From Marasmius tenuissimus (Eukaryota; Basidiomycota; Agaricomycetes; Agaricales; Marasmiaceae), in contig JAQOTA010000053.1 of the NCBI GenBank assembly GCA_029532415.1, forward strand, positions 6,076,001 through 6,140,000: a stretch of DNA of 64,000 nucleotides, written 5' to 3'. The notes beneath the pieces are model-generated. The model made no database searches, was not told the origin of the DNA, and saw only the letters and a list, made by a program, of their open reading frames with translations. Position numbers and translations under genes: made by a program. Position 1 is the stretch's first letter; each line of letters starts with the position of its first letter. Positions 20,392-31,423 of the stretch are shown here, piece after piece.

Positions 20392-23188
20392 ATGGCTCCT
20401 GTTATGTCTACCCTTATTCCCACCGTTGAAGTCTTCAGCGGTGTCAACTGGCGCAAGTGGTCCAAGGGTCTTGGTACCTATGCCATGATCAATGAGTTCT
20501 ACAACCATTACACCAACGACGATCCTGAACCTGATGAACCTGACAAACCTACCGAACCGACTGAACCAAAAGCAACTACTCGCACTGTCACTGTTGCTGC
20601 TACAACTACAACTGAAGCGACTACACGTACGGAGACAGTCTCTCCTACTGATGCTCAGATGCAGCAGTATGCCAAAGACCTGGAGCAGTATGCTAATGCT
20701 TTGGAGAAGTATGAGAAGGATCTTATCAGGTATGAAAAGGATATGCGACGTTGGAAGAAGTATGAATTCAAAGCTATGGGTGCACTACATGCCACCACCA
20801 CCATTGCCGTGCAGAGTATTATCGAGGATGATGATACGGCTTGGCTCGCTTGGGAGAAGATCAAGACTCGTTATGGTCAACAGACTTCTGTGTCTGTCTG
20901 GGCTGACTTCAAGTCGGTCATGGAGTTTCGTTTGTCCGGTGGTAACCCCGTTCCCGAAATTGCTAAACTCGAACTCCTATTCGGCCAGCTCACTGAAGCT
21001 CAGATCGATCTTCCTACCCTTGTCAGAGCCATGCTCCTCCTCTCGATCATTCCACAGTCATGGGCCAACGCTCGTGAATTCGCTACCAATGGTAACTCGC
21101 CAGCTGAACTTACTTTCGAAGTGGCTTGTGATGCCGTCATTAACCACTACGAATCCTGGAAACCCGCTCCTCTCGCGTCGCGCATTTCTTCTGTCAAGAA
21201 GAAGGACAAGGACCCGAAGTTTAACCAGCAGTCTAATCCTCCTTCGTCGACGTCTAATAAAAACAACCAGTCTAAGAACGACAACGACCAGAAGAAGAAG
21301 AACAACCGACATGGCAGGAAGAAGAAGGGTGATTCTCAGGACAACAAGGGTGACTCCTCTCACAAGGGTCATTCTCATATCGCTTCCCTTTCTCATTTGT
21401 CCATCTCCTCACCCCCCATTGTTCCTGATACTCCATCTGTTGTACATCCCGCGGACCGATCCCGGGATCCACTCCACATGCAGCGTTTCTCCGGTGCTAC
21501 CTCTGGTGGTACTGTTTTTGAGAATGCTCAGGCTGCTTGCAGTCTTGCCGATCGTTTTGGTGTTCCCAAGTATGCCCACGTCCTTGAACCTATGGAACAG
21601 GGATATGCGGCTGCTTCCTCTTCCTCCCTCAAGCATCGTATTGATGGTCCCTTCTCTACTGCTCCACCTGCAAAGCGTGCTAAGAGCGTCGAGAAGGTTT
21701 ACGACCTCTATGATTCTTTCTATGAGGACTCCGACTCTGAGCGTGAGGATCGTATCGCGTTGAACGCTGTAAACGATTCTTTGTGTACAGAGATTGCGAG
21801 TGGAAGTGCCATGGACGTTGATAGCGAGATCGCAGATGCCGCTGGTTTTTCCAATGATGTTGAGTACGATTCAGTCTCCATCAGATCTGAGGAATCTGAC
21901 GATGACAGGCAAGTGCCTTATCTCAGTCTTTCTTCTAACACTGATACGAACCTAGAGTGCGCCGCTTTATTAGCCGCTTCTAAACGTAGTAGTTCAGATA
22001 TCGTGTCCCGTATGAAATTTGCGCAATATATTGGTGATCACTTTGCCACATGTGCCAATTGTAAGGGAAAGAAGGCGACTGGAAACTCGCAAGAGTGGAC
22101 AGTCAATTCAGGTGCTTCATCGCACTTTACTTATGATCTTGAAGATTTTGCCGAGTACGAACCCATGAACAATGGACCGCAGCTAAACACTGCACAGAAG
22201 GACAACCCTATCCAAATCAAAGGGAAAGGGACTGTGTTCATCTCTCATTCTGTTGAAGGATCTGACGGTCGTATGGAGGAACGCATTACGCGACTCTATC
22301 CTGTCTATTATGTTCCGCTTCTGTCAATTCGACTTCTCTCGCTTGGAGAATTCTTGCAAGGTGGTCTGCAAGTACGCGGATTGTCTAGTAAATTGGCTTT
22401 TTATCAAAAGGGTTGACGCCAATCATTGGTATCTTACCCGCTCATGCCTGGTCAAACCATTTATTGGGTTAGCTCGCAGAATGCTTCTGCTCGTAGCTTA
22501 ATGGCCAAGTCAACGATGGATAAAGTTGACTACAAGGTTCTACACAGACGTTTCGGACATTGTTCAGACAAAGCTCTGGATAAAGCTCGGAAGCATACTA
22601 AGAACTTCCCGGAATTCGACCAAAAACCAAAGAAAACCCGGTTATGCCGAGGATGTGCAGAAGGAAAGATGCATTCCAGATCGTTACCTGACTCCACTAC
22701 CCGTGCCTTGAAACCCTTTGAGAAAATCCACTCCGACCTCAAACAATTCCCGACTGAGTCGTACCACAAATACAAATGGTATATGTTGTTTGTCGATGAC
22801 TGTACTTCACATGGCTGGACAATGCTCATGCGATGCAAATCTGACTCAGTCAAGATGCTCCGTGACTTTATTGCTATGGTGAAGGTACAATTCGGTGTTG
22901 ATATTAAGGAATGGATGTCCGATGGAGGGGGAGAGTACAAATTGGATGCCTTCGATGATGTACTGAAGGAGCACGGTATCAAAATTCTGACCAGCATTCC
23001 ATATACGCCGGAACAGAATGGTCGTGCAGAATGGTTCAATCGGACCATTGTCGAGAAAGCTCAAGCTCTTTGCTTTGATGCTTGTCTTCCACCTTCTTGG
23101 TGGGAATTCTGTGTGTTGCACACTGTTGCACTTCATAATCGGACACCGTCCCAGCGTTTACGCTGGTTGACCCCGCATGAGAAGTTGC
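20392..23188 (+). pseudogene. Copia A gag-protease-integrase, broken (part 1)
   Basis: I start at ATG 20392; the frame is open further upstream, but residues from here align with the start of Copia B gag. Gag has no CCHC zinc knuckle. Instead it has a lysine/asparagine/histidine-rich tract around residues 265-330. Then comes the protease motif, here V-N-S-G-A-S-S-H: the catalytic Asp codon is AAT (22105-22107), while Copia B keeps Asp. An in-frame TGA at 22414-22416 stands where an Arg codon is expected (Copia B reads RRQSLVSYP there). Integrase zinc ligands (H-H-C-C) and core (HSDL, MSDGGGEY, EWFNRT) follow. At 23188 a solo LTR interrupts the frame. Three defects make it dead. Confidence 0.88.
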
Positions 23189-23713
23189 TGTTGAACATGT
23201 GAATACCATGTGATACACTTTATTGACGTGTTGTTTACGCGTCTATTATTTATAGACTCTTTCACTATGACACTTGCACTCGTATGAAAGATCCTGTACT
23301 TACTCAGACAGACTCTGTAGTTAGTCAGTACTCACACCTTATCTCTATGGTTTATAACAAGGTTCAGCTTTGCACCCAATAGCGTTCAAAGCTGACTGAG
23401 CTTTCTCTCTAGATTACTTAGAAAGAAAGCTAGTATGACTATGCCTACTTACTCACTCTGCTCTTCGAGCACTTATGCTTACTGATATGCAATATGTACC
23501 ATATGCTATATTCTCACTTACCTATGTTCTATGACTTGTAGATAGACAAGGACTCTTGTATAAAAGCTGGAGACTTTGCGTCTCAAAGCTTTAGGACAAT
23601 CTACTCGATTATCACCTCTAGCAAGCATCTACAAGAACACAAGAATTCTCTTATAGTCAATATGTGAGGTTTTAGTTTCATCTCACTGTGCATTTAACTA
23701 TGCTGGCTCAATA
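23189..23713 (+). mobile_element. Solo LTR inserted in Copia A integrase, 525 bp
   Basis: TGTTGAACATG ... GGCTCAATA with 5-bp target duplication GTTGC (23184-23188 and 23714-23718). Removing it restores the Copia A frame at a CAT codon. Same family as 38088-38594 and 57767-58284. Confidence 0.85.
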
Positions 23714-23718
23714 GTTGC

Positions 23719-24273
23719 ATGGTAGTGCACCGGATGTTTCGGATCTTCGAGTCTTCGGATGTGCAGCATATGCGTTTATTCCGGAAAAGCGTCGAGTTAA
23801 CAAGTTATCTCCGCGTTCGGAACTGATGACCTTTATTGGTTTTCAGGAAGGCATGAAAGGATATGTCTTCATGAAGATGTCCAACAATAGTATCTTCAAA
23901 AGCGCTACTGCTCTGTTCGATGAAAACTTGTTCCCAAAGTGTTCTGATAAGAAACCGCGTGGCTTTACCCCGGTGGGTGAAATCCCTGAAATACCGCCGG
24001 TATTGGGTGAAAATCCCAACTTCTCTTTGGATAGTGATGATGATTCGTCTGATGACGATCTTTATCCTCCCAAGAACCTTCCAAAGCGATCGGAATCTCC
24101 TCATGACGATGATGGAGATGGTCCTGTACCTCAGGGTGAACGTCAACATCCTGATCCTGATCCTCCGTTCCAGCCTCCTAGGCCACCTACCCCAGTGGGT
24201 GGACAAGAGCAGACTCCGCCGCCAAGGCGTTCAGGCAGGAAACGAACGGGTACTAAGCAACCTGATAACGTAT
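23719..24273 (+). pseudogene. Copia A integrase C-terminal part (part 2)
   Basis: Continues part 1 in frame after the solo LTR: GSAPDVSDLRVFGCAAYAF, then the acidic and proline-rich linker between integrase and RT. It stops at the Gypsy B insertion after GTA T; the codon is completed at 31429 (TTT), so the reading frame is intact across Gypsy B. Confidence 0.88.
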
Positions 24274-24824
24274 TGATATGGTAGGGCACGGCTAGTGTCC
24301 TCTCAAGTCACTCTTTCAAGCGAGGGCGAGGTTCGAAGGTCGTGAATCAAGGGTCAAGTGTCGAAGGTCGAAGGTCGAGTGTCGAAGGTCGAAGGTCAAG
24401 TGTCGAAGGTCGAGGTTTACGATGGGCTTTTACTGGTGTATTAACCAAGTTGTTAAGCTAAGGAAAGGTTGTATGTACATTGGGCTTATATACTGGAATC
24501 TGTCTAGGTTCGGAGTTGCTCTGAGTCGTGCTGAGTCGCAGGCGTGTGAGTCGCTTGTAGTTGGACTGAGTTGTCGTGGGAGTGGCTGCGACTGTCGTGT
24601 GAGTCGTTGCGGCTGTTCGTGTATTATGACTCGGGGTGGCATGTGGAGATGTCTGCTGGGCATGGTCTGGAGCTGTGGTCTGGATGCATAGCTCCACTTA
24701 CTCTGCGGAGTCGTCTATAGAGATGTTTTGAATGAGTGGGAAAGGTGGCAAGGGATAGGTGAGTTGGGTGGGGAGAGGCGTCTATATGGGCGTTTGTTGA
24801 TGAGGATAGAGGTGAATCGTAACA
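24274..24824 (-). repeat. 3' LTR of Gypsy B, 551 bp, with internal minisatellite
   Basis: Minus strand TGTTACGATTC ... CCATATCA. A run of imperfect copies of TCGAAGG / TCAAGTG words at about 24332-24416 lies in the part after the predicted transcription start (U5). Confidence 0.93.
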
Positions 24825-24835
24825 GTACCCCCCTC

Positions 24836-25759
24836 TTAAGACGTGTTTTCGCCTGGAACACGTTTATTCCGTTTGCTTCGTCTCTTTTCTGGTTCTCGAA
24901 ATGCTGTGGGGTGTTTTGAGTGGAATTCTTCCACAGCCTCTCTTGCGTTCTCGAGATTTGATTTGGGTTCCCACGAGTCCTCTGTCTCTGGGAAATCTAC
25001 CCATCGTACGAAGTATTCGATGGGGATGCGCCTGTCGTCGGGTTTCCTCGAATCTAAGATTTGGTCCACCTCGTATTCCGTATCTTCCGGTATGAGTTCT
25101 GGTGTCTGTCCAGGGTAGTTGGGTCCATGTTCCTCTGTTTCCTTGAAGGGCTTGAGGAGAGATGCATGGAATACTGGATGGATACGCCATTTCTTCGGAA
25201 GTTTAAGCCTGTATGTGACTGGTCCTAGCACCTCTGTAACCTCAAATGGGCCGTATCGACGGTTTGCGAGCTTTGCTTTTGGCCTAGTTGTTTTAACGTT
25301 CTTTCCGTTTAGGGTTACGCTGTCCCCGACCGCAAACCCTTTGCCTTCCTTCATGTAGTCGTCATGGGTTTTCCGCATTCGCTCTGCTGTCAGGCTCAGA
25401 CTTGACTGTATCTCTTGTCGTAGTTCTTCAAGTAGGCGGAGTCGCTCGTTCACTGCTGGAACTCGGGATATGGGGTTTACTGATGGGAACATTTTGGGGA
25501 GGAATCCGTGAAGTATTTCGAAGGGGGATCGTTCTGTAGACGAGTGTATTCTGGCGTTGTGGCAGAACTCGGCATATGGCAGCCACCCAGCCCAGTCGTC
25601 CTGACGATAGTCGCAGTAAAGTCTAAGGAAGTTTTCCAATTCCTGGTTGTACCGTTCAGATTCTCCGTCCGTCTGGGGGTGGTAGGCAGTGCTGAGTCCG
25701 GATTCTATTCCCAACTTTGTGTAGACACCCTTCATGACTTTGCCTGCGAATTGTGGCCC
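24836..25759 (-). pseudogene. Gypsy B integrase core (second half) and chromodomain
   Basis: Same frame as the upstream RT-integrase ORF and separated from it only by TGA at 25760-25762 (minus), which falls straight after the second catalytic Asp (MISD, stop, GPQF). CGA is expected there. Downstream: third catalytic residue region (HPQTDGESERYNQ), a GPFEVTEVLGPVTYRL segment and a C-terminal chromodomain (YEVDQIL ... YFVRWVDF ... DSWEP). Ends at TAA 24836-24838. Confidence 0.88.
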
Positions 25760-28051
25760 TCAGTCTGAGATCATTTTATCCCATAGTCCAAAGCGTCGCC
25801 ATACATTTTTGATAAGGAGGTCCACCGTGCCGTCGCTGTCAATGGTTTTGTTGCAGGGGATGAGTACTACTGCTTTGGACATTCTGTCGACCACAACTAG
25901 TATAGAGTCATGACCGTTGGAGAGAGGGAGGTCGGTGATGAAGTCGGCGGTTATTATGGAGAATGGTCTGGCAGGTGTTTCGTTTGGGATTAATGGTACA
26001 TGGGCTGGGTTGTTGTCTGGTTTCGTTAGTTGGCACTTGGCACATCCTTCCACATAGTTTTTGACAAATGTGGACATTCCTGGCCACCAATATTCTCGCC
26101 CTAAGAGTTCGTACGTTTTAAAGCGTCCTGGGTGTCCTGCGATTGGGCTGTCGTGGTATTGTTTTACAAGGTCCCTTCGCAGTGCTTCGTCTGCTGGTAC
26201 GTATACTTTTCCTCGGTATAGGATTAGGCCGTCCTCGTGTGTCCATTCTTGGAGTTGCTTTACGAGGTTTTTGGGTCCTCCTCGCAAGAGTGCTTCGAGG
26301 GCCTCGTGTACTTCGAGATCTCTCTTTGGCGAGTCCTTGATTCGTTGAAGGAGTTCTGGGTCTCCTAGGTCTAACACGGTCCCTTTCCTCAGGGCTTTGA
26401 TACGGAAGAATGTGGAATCGAGTAATGTTCTGTCTTTGTTGTTGTTGTCTGTCCCCTGCTTATGGTCTGCTCTTCTCGATAAGGGGTCGCTTTTGTTTGT
26501 GGTTCCGGGTTTGTGGACCAGTTCAAAGTCAAATCTGGTGAGGAATAAGGCCCATCGGGCCTGTCGTCGGTTCAAGTTGCGGGCTGTACAGAAGTATTCA
26601 AGGTTTTTGTGGTCTGTCCAGATATCGATGCGTGCTGGTGCTCCCTCCAGGTAGTGTCTCCATGCTTCTAGTGCTCTGATGATCGCAAGTAACTCTTTGT
26701 CATGAATTTCATAGTTTCGTTCCGCTTCTGACAGTGATTTTGATAGGTATGCTGCTGGGTGCCATTTGCCGTCATCTCCTTGTTGTGAAAGTATCCCTCC
26801 TGTGGCGTAGTTGGAGGCATCAACTTCGAGTCGGAAGGGTTTCCCTATGTCTGGCATGATCAAGACGGGGGAGGTTAAGAAGGCTGCTTTTAGTTGAAGG
26901 AAGGCTCCCTCGCATTCAGTTGTCCATTCCCATGCATGTTCTTTTCTCGTGAGGTTGAATAGGGGATGTGCAACCGTTGAGAATCCTTCGATGAATCTGC
27001 GATAGAAGTTCCCAAACCCCAGGAATGCTTGGACCTCCTTTACTGATCGAGGTGTTGGCCATTCTGCTACTCCTGCAACTTTTACTGGGTCCATGGCTAA
27101 CTTGTTGTGGGATACGATGAGCCCTAGGAACTCAACCGCTTCCTGTTCAAACAAGCATTTTTCTGGTTTGGCATACAGATCCTTGTCTTTCAGCCTTTGT
27201 AGTACTTGTCGAACCAGTTTACGGTGTTCGTCGAGGTTTTCGGTGAAGATTAGGATGTCATCCATATAAATGACGACTTTCCCTGTGTCGATGAGGTCCT
27301 TGAATGTTGCGTTCATCATGGCTTGGAAGGTGGCAGGGGAGTTGGTGAGGCCAAAGTACATGACTGTTGGTTCGTATAGTCCTCTGTTGGTTTTGAAGGC
27401 TGCTTTCCATTCATCCCCGTCTCGTATGCGTACGTTGTTGTATCCCCATCTTAGGTCGATTTTCGAGAACACTTTTGCCCCTTTTAGCTTGTCAACCAAT
27501 TCTGATATTAGAGGGAGAGGGTACGCGTTTTTTACTGTGAACTCATTGAGACGTCGATAATCTTGTACTGGTCGTAGACTGCCATCCTTTTTCTTTACAA
27601 AGAAGAATGGGCTCGAGTTGGGTGATTTGGATGGTCGAATATATTCCTTCCTTAACTCTTCTTCGATGAATTTGTCCAGTTGGACCTGTTCCACTGGGGC
27701 CATGGGGTAGGTTTTCCCTGCTTGTGGTTTGAACTCTGGTTTTAGGTCGATGGCATGATCCCATTCCCCCCTTTCCGGGAGTCTTTCAGATGTATTCTTG
27801 TCGAAAACATTCAGGAATTCGTGGTAGTGGTGAGGCACAATTTCCTCCTTAGTCTTTGTCTGGCAATCGTGATGTTGCTCTTCTGCCAGTTGTTGGGATC
27901 TGGTGAAGGCTGCTCTAATCGCTATTGGGGTCTCCTGGTACATTTCTTCATATTCGCGAGGGATCTTTCCTAATATCGATGCAATTGTTTGGCCTTCCCA
28001 TTCCTCGGGGGACCTGGAACCGTTCTTCCTCGTCTTCTGTGTACCGAACAT
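25760..28051 (-). pseudogene. Gypsy B RT, RNase H and first part of integrase
   Basis: 763 codons. Reverse transcriptase with YMDD (KVVIYMDDILIF), RNase H (LEVDASNYATGG), integrase zinc finger (H, H, then CAKCQ) and first catalytic Asp (ITADFITDLP). It is terminated early by TGA 25760-25762. It lies in a different frame from the protease part; the change of frame probably sits at the five-G run 28007-28011, since both frames read sensibly on either side of it. Confidence 0.9.
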
Positions 28052-28091
28052 GGGGGAGTTTCTTTGCTTCTTTTCTTTCTTCCATAAGTTG

Positions 28092-28700
28092 TCAAAGTTC
28101 TTCGTTCAAGGTAGGAGTGTGGGAGTGTTCATGTTTGACCATCCTCCTACTGCCTGCTATTTTCTCCACAGGTTGTGGTTTTCCTGCCTTCTGGGTGTTG
28201 ATGTTGACAATTGGTGGGTTCTTCAGGTCGCAGTCATTTGGGCAGCGGTCTAGGCTGATAGCGTGTTTTTCCCAGTCGATGTTGGGGTTGTGCTTTTTTA
28301 ACCAATCAGTTCCAAGTATCAAGTCGCTGTCTCCGATATCTGCAACGTAGAATTCTATGTCTTCTGTGTGGTGACTCCCTTCACTGGCATGTATCCTCAT
28401 GCGTTGCCTGGTACAGTATTTTACCCATCCCAGGGTGTTTTCTGAGCCATCTACGTTTCGGATTGGGAATGGTTGTGGTATTCGGGTTAGTGTGAAGTTG
28501 TGATTTCTGGCGAACCGATCGTTGATGAATATTCCTTCTGCTCCGCTATCTAGTAGCGCTTGAGCACCGATCTTTTTCCCTGTGACTTTGCCTATGAATT
28601 CAATCCTTAGAATGATGGGAGGAGTCCTTTCGTTTCTGGTGAGGGCGGGGATCCTAACTTCACTCAGGTAATTTGAATAGATATGCGTCGTGTTTGGCAA
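28092..28700 (-). pseudogene. Gypsy B aspartic protease region
   Basis: About 200 codons with the active site LLDSGAEGIFI and a downstream LILGTDWLKKHN segment typical of gypsy proteases. The frame is open a little upstream of 28700 and no ATG marks a start. It ends in TGA at 28092-28094 (EEL, stop, QLMEERKEAKK); CGA is expected there because the frame reads on sensibly. Confidence 0.85.
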
Positions 28701-28753
28701 GTCGTAGGTACTTCTATTTACAACTCCCTCTGGCGGTGCGGCAGGGGAGTGGA

Positions 28754-30268
28754 TTAAAAATCCGTTTTCGGAAATTGAGAAAAGAAGGCAGTGGATTGTT
28801 CTGGGGAAAGTTGGCCGATCATACGGGTAACGGAAGCGACAGGGTCATCAGCAGGGGCGGGGGGAGACGGGTTTGTGGAAGTGGATGGAGTGGGAGCTGT
28901 AGCGGCCCGTACCGCAGGGGCCTGGTTACGGCGGAAGGGGTTGTTGGTTGCTACCTGGGGTTGTGTCGTAGGTACTGTGTTTGAGGGGCACTGTGGTGTA
29001 TTGTGGCCCTGTTGCCGGCATCTGAAGCAACGTCCCTCTCTGATGCATCGTTCTCTTTCCTCAGGGGTGAGTTTTCCTACTGGGGTACCATTGAATGGGT
29101 TCCGGGATGGGGTCGTTTGTTGGGGGGCAGGAGCAAGTGGTACTGCTCGAACGTTGACTGCAGGGGTGGCTGTCGGCTTCCTCCATAGTTTGGATTCTGC
29201 CTGCTGCTGTTCGAAGCGGTTCTGCTTGTGAATTGCTGCTTTGATGAATTTTTGTAGTCCCTCGGGTTCGGGTTCCATTCCTTCGACTGCCCGGCGCAGG
29301 CCAGGGTTCATCCCCGCCTTGAAGAATCGGAGAAGTGCCTCGTCGTTGTATCCAGTGAAGGGGGCGGCAAGCTCAAAGGCGGCAATGTAGTTTTCCAGCT
29401 TTGCTAGGTTCCCAGACATGGATATCTCCTCTAGTACCACCTGTGACCTTCCCTTTCTCCCTCGCACACCAAAGTCCTGCTTGAATCGATGGCGGATGTC
29501 TGCAAAGGTTGTCCATCGTTTATTATTCTGGGGAATGTCGTCGTCCCAGTGGTCATCTTCTAGCTCAAGACTGCGGGCGTCTGCCCAGGGGTGGTCGATC
29601 AAGGACAGGAAAAGGTCGACCCGTTCAGATTCCTTGGGGTAGAACCTGTTGTTGAAGCGTAGGTATCTTCCAAAGTCGTAGCAGAAGCGGTCCGTTTTGT
29701 CGCGATCACCCGTAAAGCGTTCGGGTTTGATTCCCCATTCTTTGAGCTCGGAGAATCCTCGAGTTGTGGTGGATCTGAAGCTGTCATAGCTGCTTTCATC
29801 ATCCCCAGGGTCGTTGGGTGGAGGAGGGTCTGGTTCAGGGTCGCTTTTGTCTGGGCTGTCTGGGCGAGGTGTTTCGCCTCGAGGAGGGATACCCACTGGC
29901 TTCTTCCCTTCTTTTACTTCGGTCTTGATCTCGGTAACAGTGGCGGACATGGTAGGGTTGGTGGAGCTTCCGGCTGGGTTGTCGGTGTCTTTTTGGTCTT
30001 CGTCGTGGATTGGGATTGGCTCGGCTGGTTCAGGAAGAGGTTTGGATAGGTCGGTAGAGGAAAGAACATCTTCGGGTGGAAATATACGTCGGTTGTTTTT
30101 TGCGCGATAGCTCCACCCGTATTCTCCTGTTTGTTGGTTGCGTTCCCAACGTGCTTCTGCGTAGTATCCGTTGATGCGGATGAAATATATTGATCCTTGT
30201 GGTGTGATCCTCCACGGAAGGTCTACCGGGATAGGTTCGGGGGAAGTGTTGTGCGAAATGGTGGGCAA
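28754..30268 (-). CDS. gag: Gag of Gypsy B, about 504 aa
   Basis: Structural protein of the element. A conventional zinc knuckle C-X2-C-X4-H-X4-C (CFRCRQQGHNTPQC) lies near residue 410, after a helical gag core. The frame is open upstream to about 30283 but has no ATG before roughly residue 108, so the true N-terminus may come from the preceding ORF (30282-30821) through a frameshift, or the first codon is a near-cognate. Ends in TAA at 28754-28756. Pol follows in another frame. Confidence 0.8.
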   Translation of the reverse strand: MPTISHNTSPEPIPVDLPWRITPQGSIYFIRINGYYAEARWERNQQTGEYGWSYRAKNNRRIFPPEDVLSSTDLSKPLPEPAEPIPIHDEDQKDTDNPAGSSTNPTMSATVTEIKTEVKEGKKPVGIPPRGETPRPDSPDKSDPEPDPPPPNDPGDDESSYDSFRSTTTRGFSELKEWGIKPERFTGDRDKTDRFCYDFGRYLRFNNRFYPKESERVDLFLSLIDHPWADARSLELEDDHWDDDIPQNNKRWTTFADIRHRFKQDFGVRGRKGRSQVVLEEISMSGNLAKLENYIAAFELAAPFTGYNDEALLRFFKAGMNPGLRRAVEGMEPEPEGLQKFIKAAIHKQNRFEQQQAESKLWRKPTATPAVNVRAVPLAPAPQQTTPSRNPFNGTPVGKLTPEERERCIREGRCFRCRQQGHNTPQCPSNTVPTTQPQVATNNPFRRNQAPAVRAATAPTPSTSTNPSPPAPADDPVASVTRMIGQLSPEQSTAFFSQFPKTDF

Positions 30269-30281
30269 GTACGTTGGGTTT

Positions 30282-30821
30282 CTAGTGGTCTAGGGTTGTG
30301 GTGGTGGAGCCCGGGGTGGAGATGGGGGAAAGGATTGGTGAGCTAGGGACGTAGATTGGTGAGTCGGCGACGTAAATTGGGGACGGGGGTGCCGGTGTGG
30401 GTTCTTGTGGGGGTTGTCGAGGAAATTCGTAGACGGAGATAGTGGGGTGCAAGGGGAATCCAAAGAGTTCTGCGGGTGGGGGGAGTACGAAGTCGTCTCT
30501 GCTGAGGGTTCGCGGGAATACTTGTTCTGGTTCGAAGACCCACTGGTTCAGGGCGATGGTAATGAGTTGATTGATAATAAAGGTCCTGTCGGTTCTGAGG
30601 AATGTGATATCGAGGAGGTGGTACTGTGTTTGTACTCTGCACTCGTTGTCGTTGACGACCCAGACGAGTCTATGGGAGGCTACCCACTTGAGATGGAAGA
30701 AGCGGGGGTCTTCTTGGATTCGCTCCTTGATGTCGTAGTTTTTGATGCTGGATGGTTCGTCGGAGTAGGTGTTGGTATTCAGGTCGAAGTTGCAGTGGTA
30801 CTCGAAGGATAGGTTGGCCAG
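30282..30821 (-). CDS. ORF ahead of gag in Gypsy B, no ATG, about 179 codons
   Basis: Minus-strand frame running from just inside the primer site to TAG at 30282-30284. It has no ATG, GTG or TTG near its start; a CTG at 30821 stands in a good initiation context (CACC before, G after). Composition is protein-like: an aromatic and charged first half (FFHLKWVASHRLVWVVNDN), then a proline-rich end (PPPAELFGFPLHP, APPSPIYV). No domain recognised. Its stop overlaps the start of the open gag frame in the -1 phase, so it may be the N-terminal part of gag separated by an indel, or an independent product like the pre-gag ORF of Gypsy A. The two ORFs show no similarity that I can see. Confidence 0.5.
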   Translation of the reverse strand: MANLSFEYHCNFDLNTNTYSDEPSSIKNYDIKERIQEDPRFFHLKWVASHRLVWVVNDNECRVQTQYHLLDITFLRTDRTFIINQLITIALNQWVFEPEQVFPRTLSRDDFVLPPPAELFGFPLHPTISVYEFPRQPPQEPTPAPPSPIYVADSPIYVPSSPILSPISTPGSTTTTLDH

Positions 30822-30860
30822 GGTGAGTGATTTTTAGTATGAGTGAGGTGAGAGTAGGAG

Positions 30861-30870
30861 AGCTTAACAA
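30861..30870 (-). promoter_or_regulatory. Self-priming primer binding site of Gypsy B
   Basis: Minus strand TTGTTAAGCT, 2 nt after the 5' LTR end. It is the exact complement of the 10 bases at 31058-31049 (AGCTTAACAA), the predicted 5' end of the transcript. Confidence 0.75.
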
Positions 30871-30872
30871 AG

Positions 30873-31423
30873 TGATATGGTAGGGCACGGCTAGTGTCCT
30901 CTCAAGTCACTCTTTCAAGCGAGGGCGAGGTTCGAAGGTCGAGAATCAAGGGTCAAGTGTCGAAGGTCGAAGGTCGAGTGTTGAAGGTCGAAGGTCAAGT
31001 GTCGAAGGTCGAGGTTTACGATGGGCTTTTACTGGTGTATTAACCAAGTTGTTAAGCTAAGGAAAGGTTGTATGTACATTGGGCTTATATACTGGAATCT
31101 GTCTAGGTTCGGAGTTGCTCTGAGTCGTGCTGAGTCGCAGGCGTGTGAGTCGCTTGTAGTTGGACTGAGTTGTCGTGGGAGTGGCTGCGACTGTCGTGTG
31201 AGTCGTTGCGGCTGTTCGTGTATTATGACTCGGGGTGGCATGTGGAGATGTCTGCTGGGCATGGTCTGGAGCTGTGGTCTGGATGCATAGCTCCACTTAC
31301 TCCGCGGAGTCGTCTATAGAGATGTTTTGAATGAGTGGGAAAGGTGGCAAGGGATAGGTGAGTTGGGTGGGGAGAGGCGTCTATATGGGCGTTTGTTGAT
31401 GAGGATAGAGGTGAATCGTAACA
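30873..31423 (-). repeat. 5' LTR of Gypsy B, 551 bp
   Basis: Matches 24274-24824 except for about three substitutions. Contains the TATA box at 31084-31091 (minus). Confidence 0.93.
31058..31091 (-). promoter_or_regulatory. Gypsy B core promoter: TATA box and predicted transcription start
   Basis: Minus strand TATATAAG begins at 31091. The predicted start A at 31058 is 33 nt downstream, defined by complementarity to the primer site. Spacing is identical to Gypsy A. Confidence 0.68.

Larger units (their letters stand above)
24274..31423 (-). mobile_element. Gypsy B: Ty3/gypsy chromovirus, complete but mutated, inserted in Copia A
   Basis: 551-bp LTRs at both ends and 5-bp target duplication CGTAT (24269-24273 and 31424-31428). 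The LTRs differ at about 3 positions, so it is young. On the minus strand: 5' LTR, self-complementary primer site, pre-gag ORF, gag, protease, RT, RNase H, integrase, chromodomain, polypurine tract (AGAGGGGGG next to 24825). Two TGA stops and one frameshift break pol. Confidence 0.95.

Noticed and set aside
20492..21763. A 423-codon plus-strand frame overlapping Copia A gag
   Set aside because: It is a shadow frame of gag, extremely leucine/arginine/serine-rich with no domain. The gag frame aligns with Copia B.
24422..24691. An 89-codon ORF present identically at 24422-24691 and 31021-31290
   Set aside because: It lies within the two LTRs of Gypsy B; the duplication is explained by the LTRs and the frame is low complexity.
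30405..30812. 135-codon plus-strand ORF in Gypsy B
   Set aside because: It is the antisense of the minus-strand pre-gag frame, which fits element orientation and has better protein-like composition.
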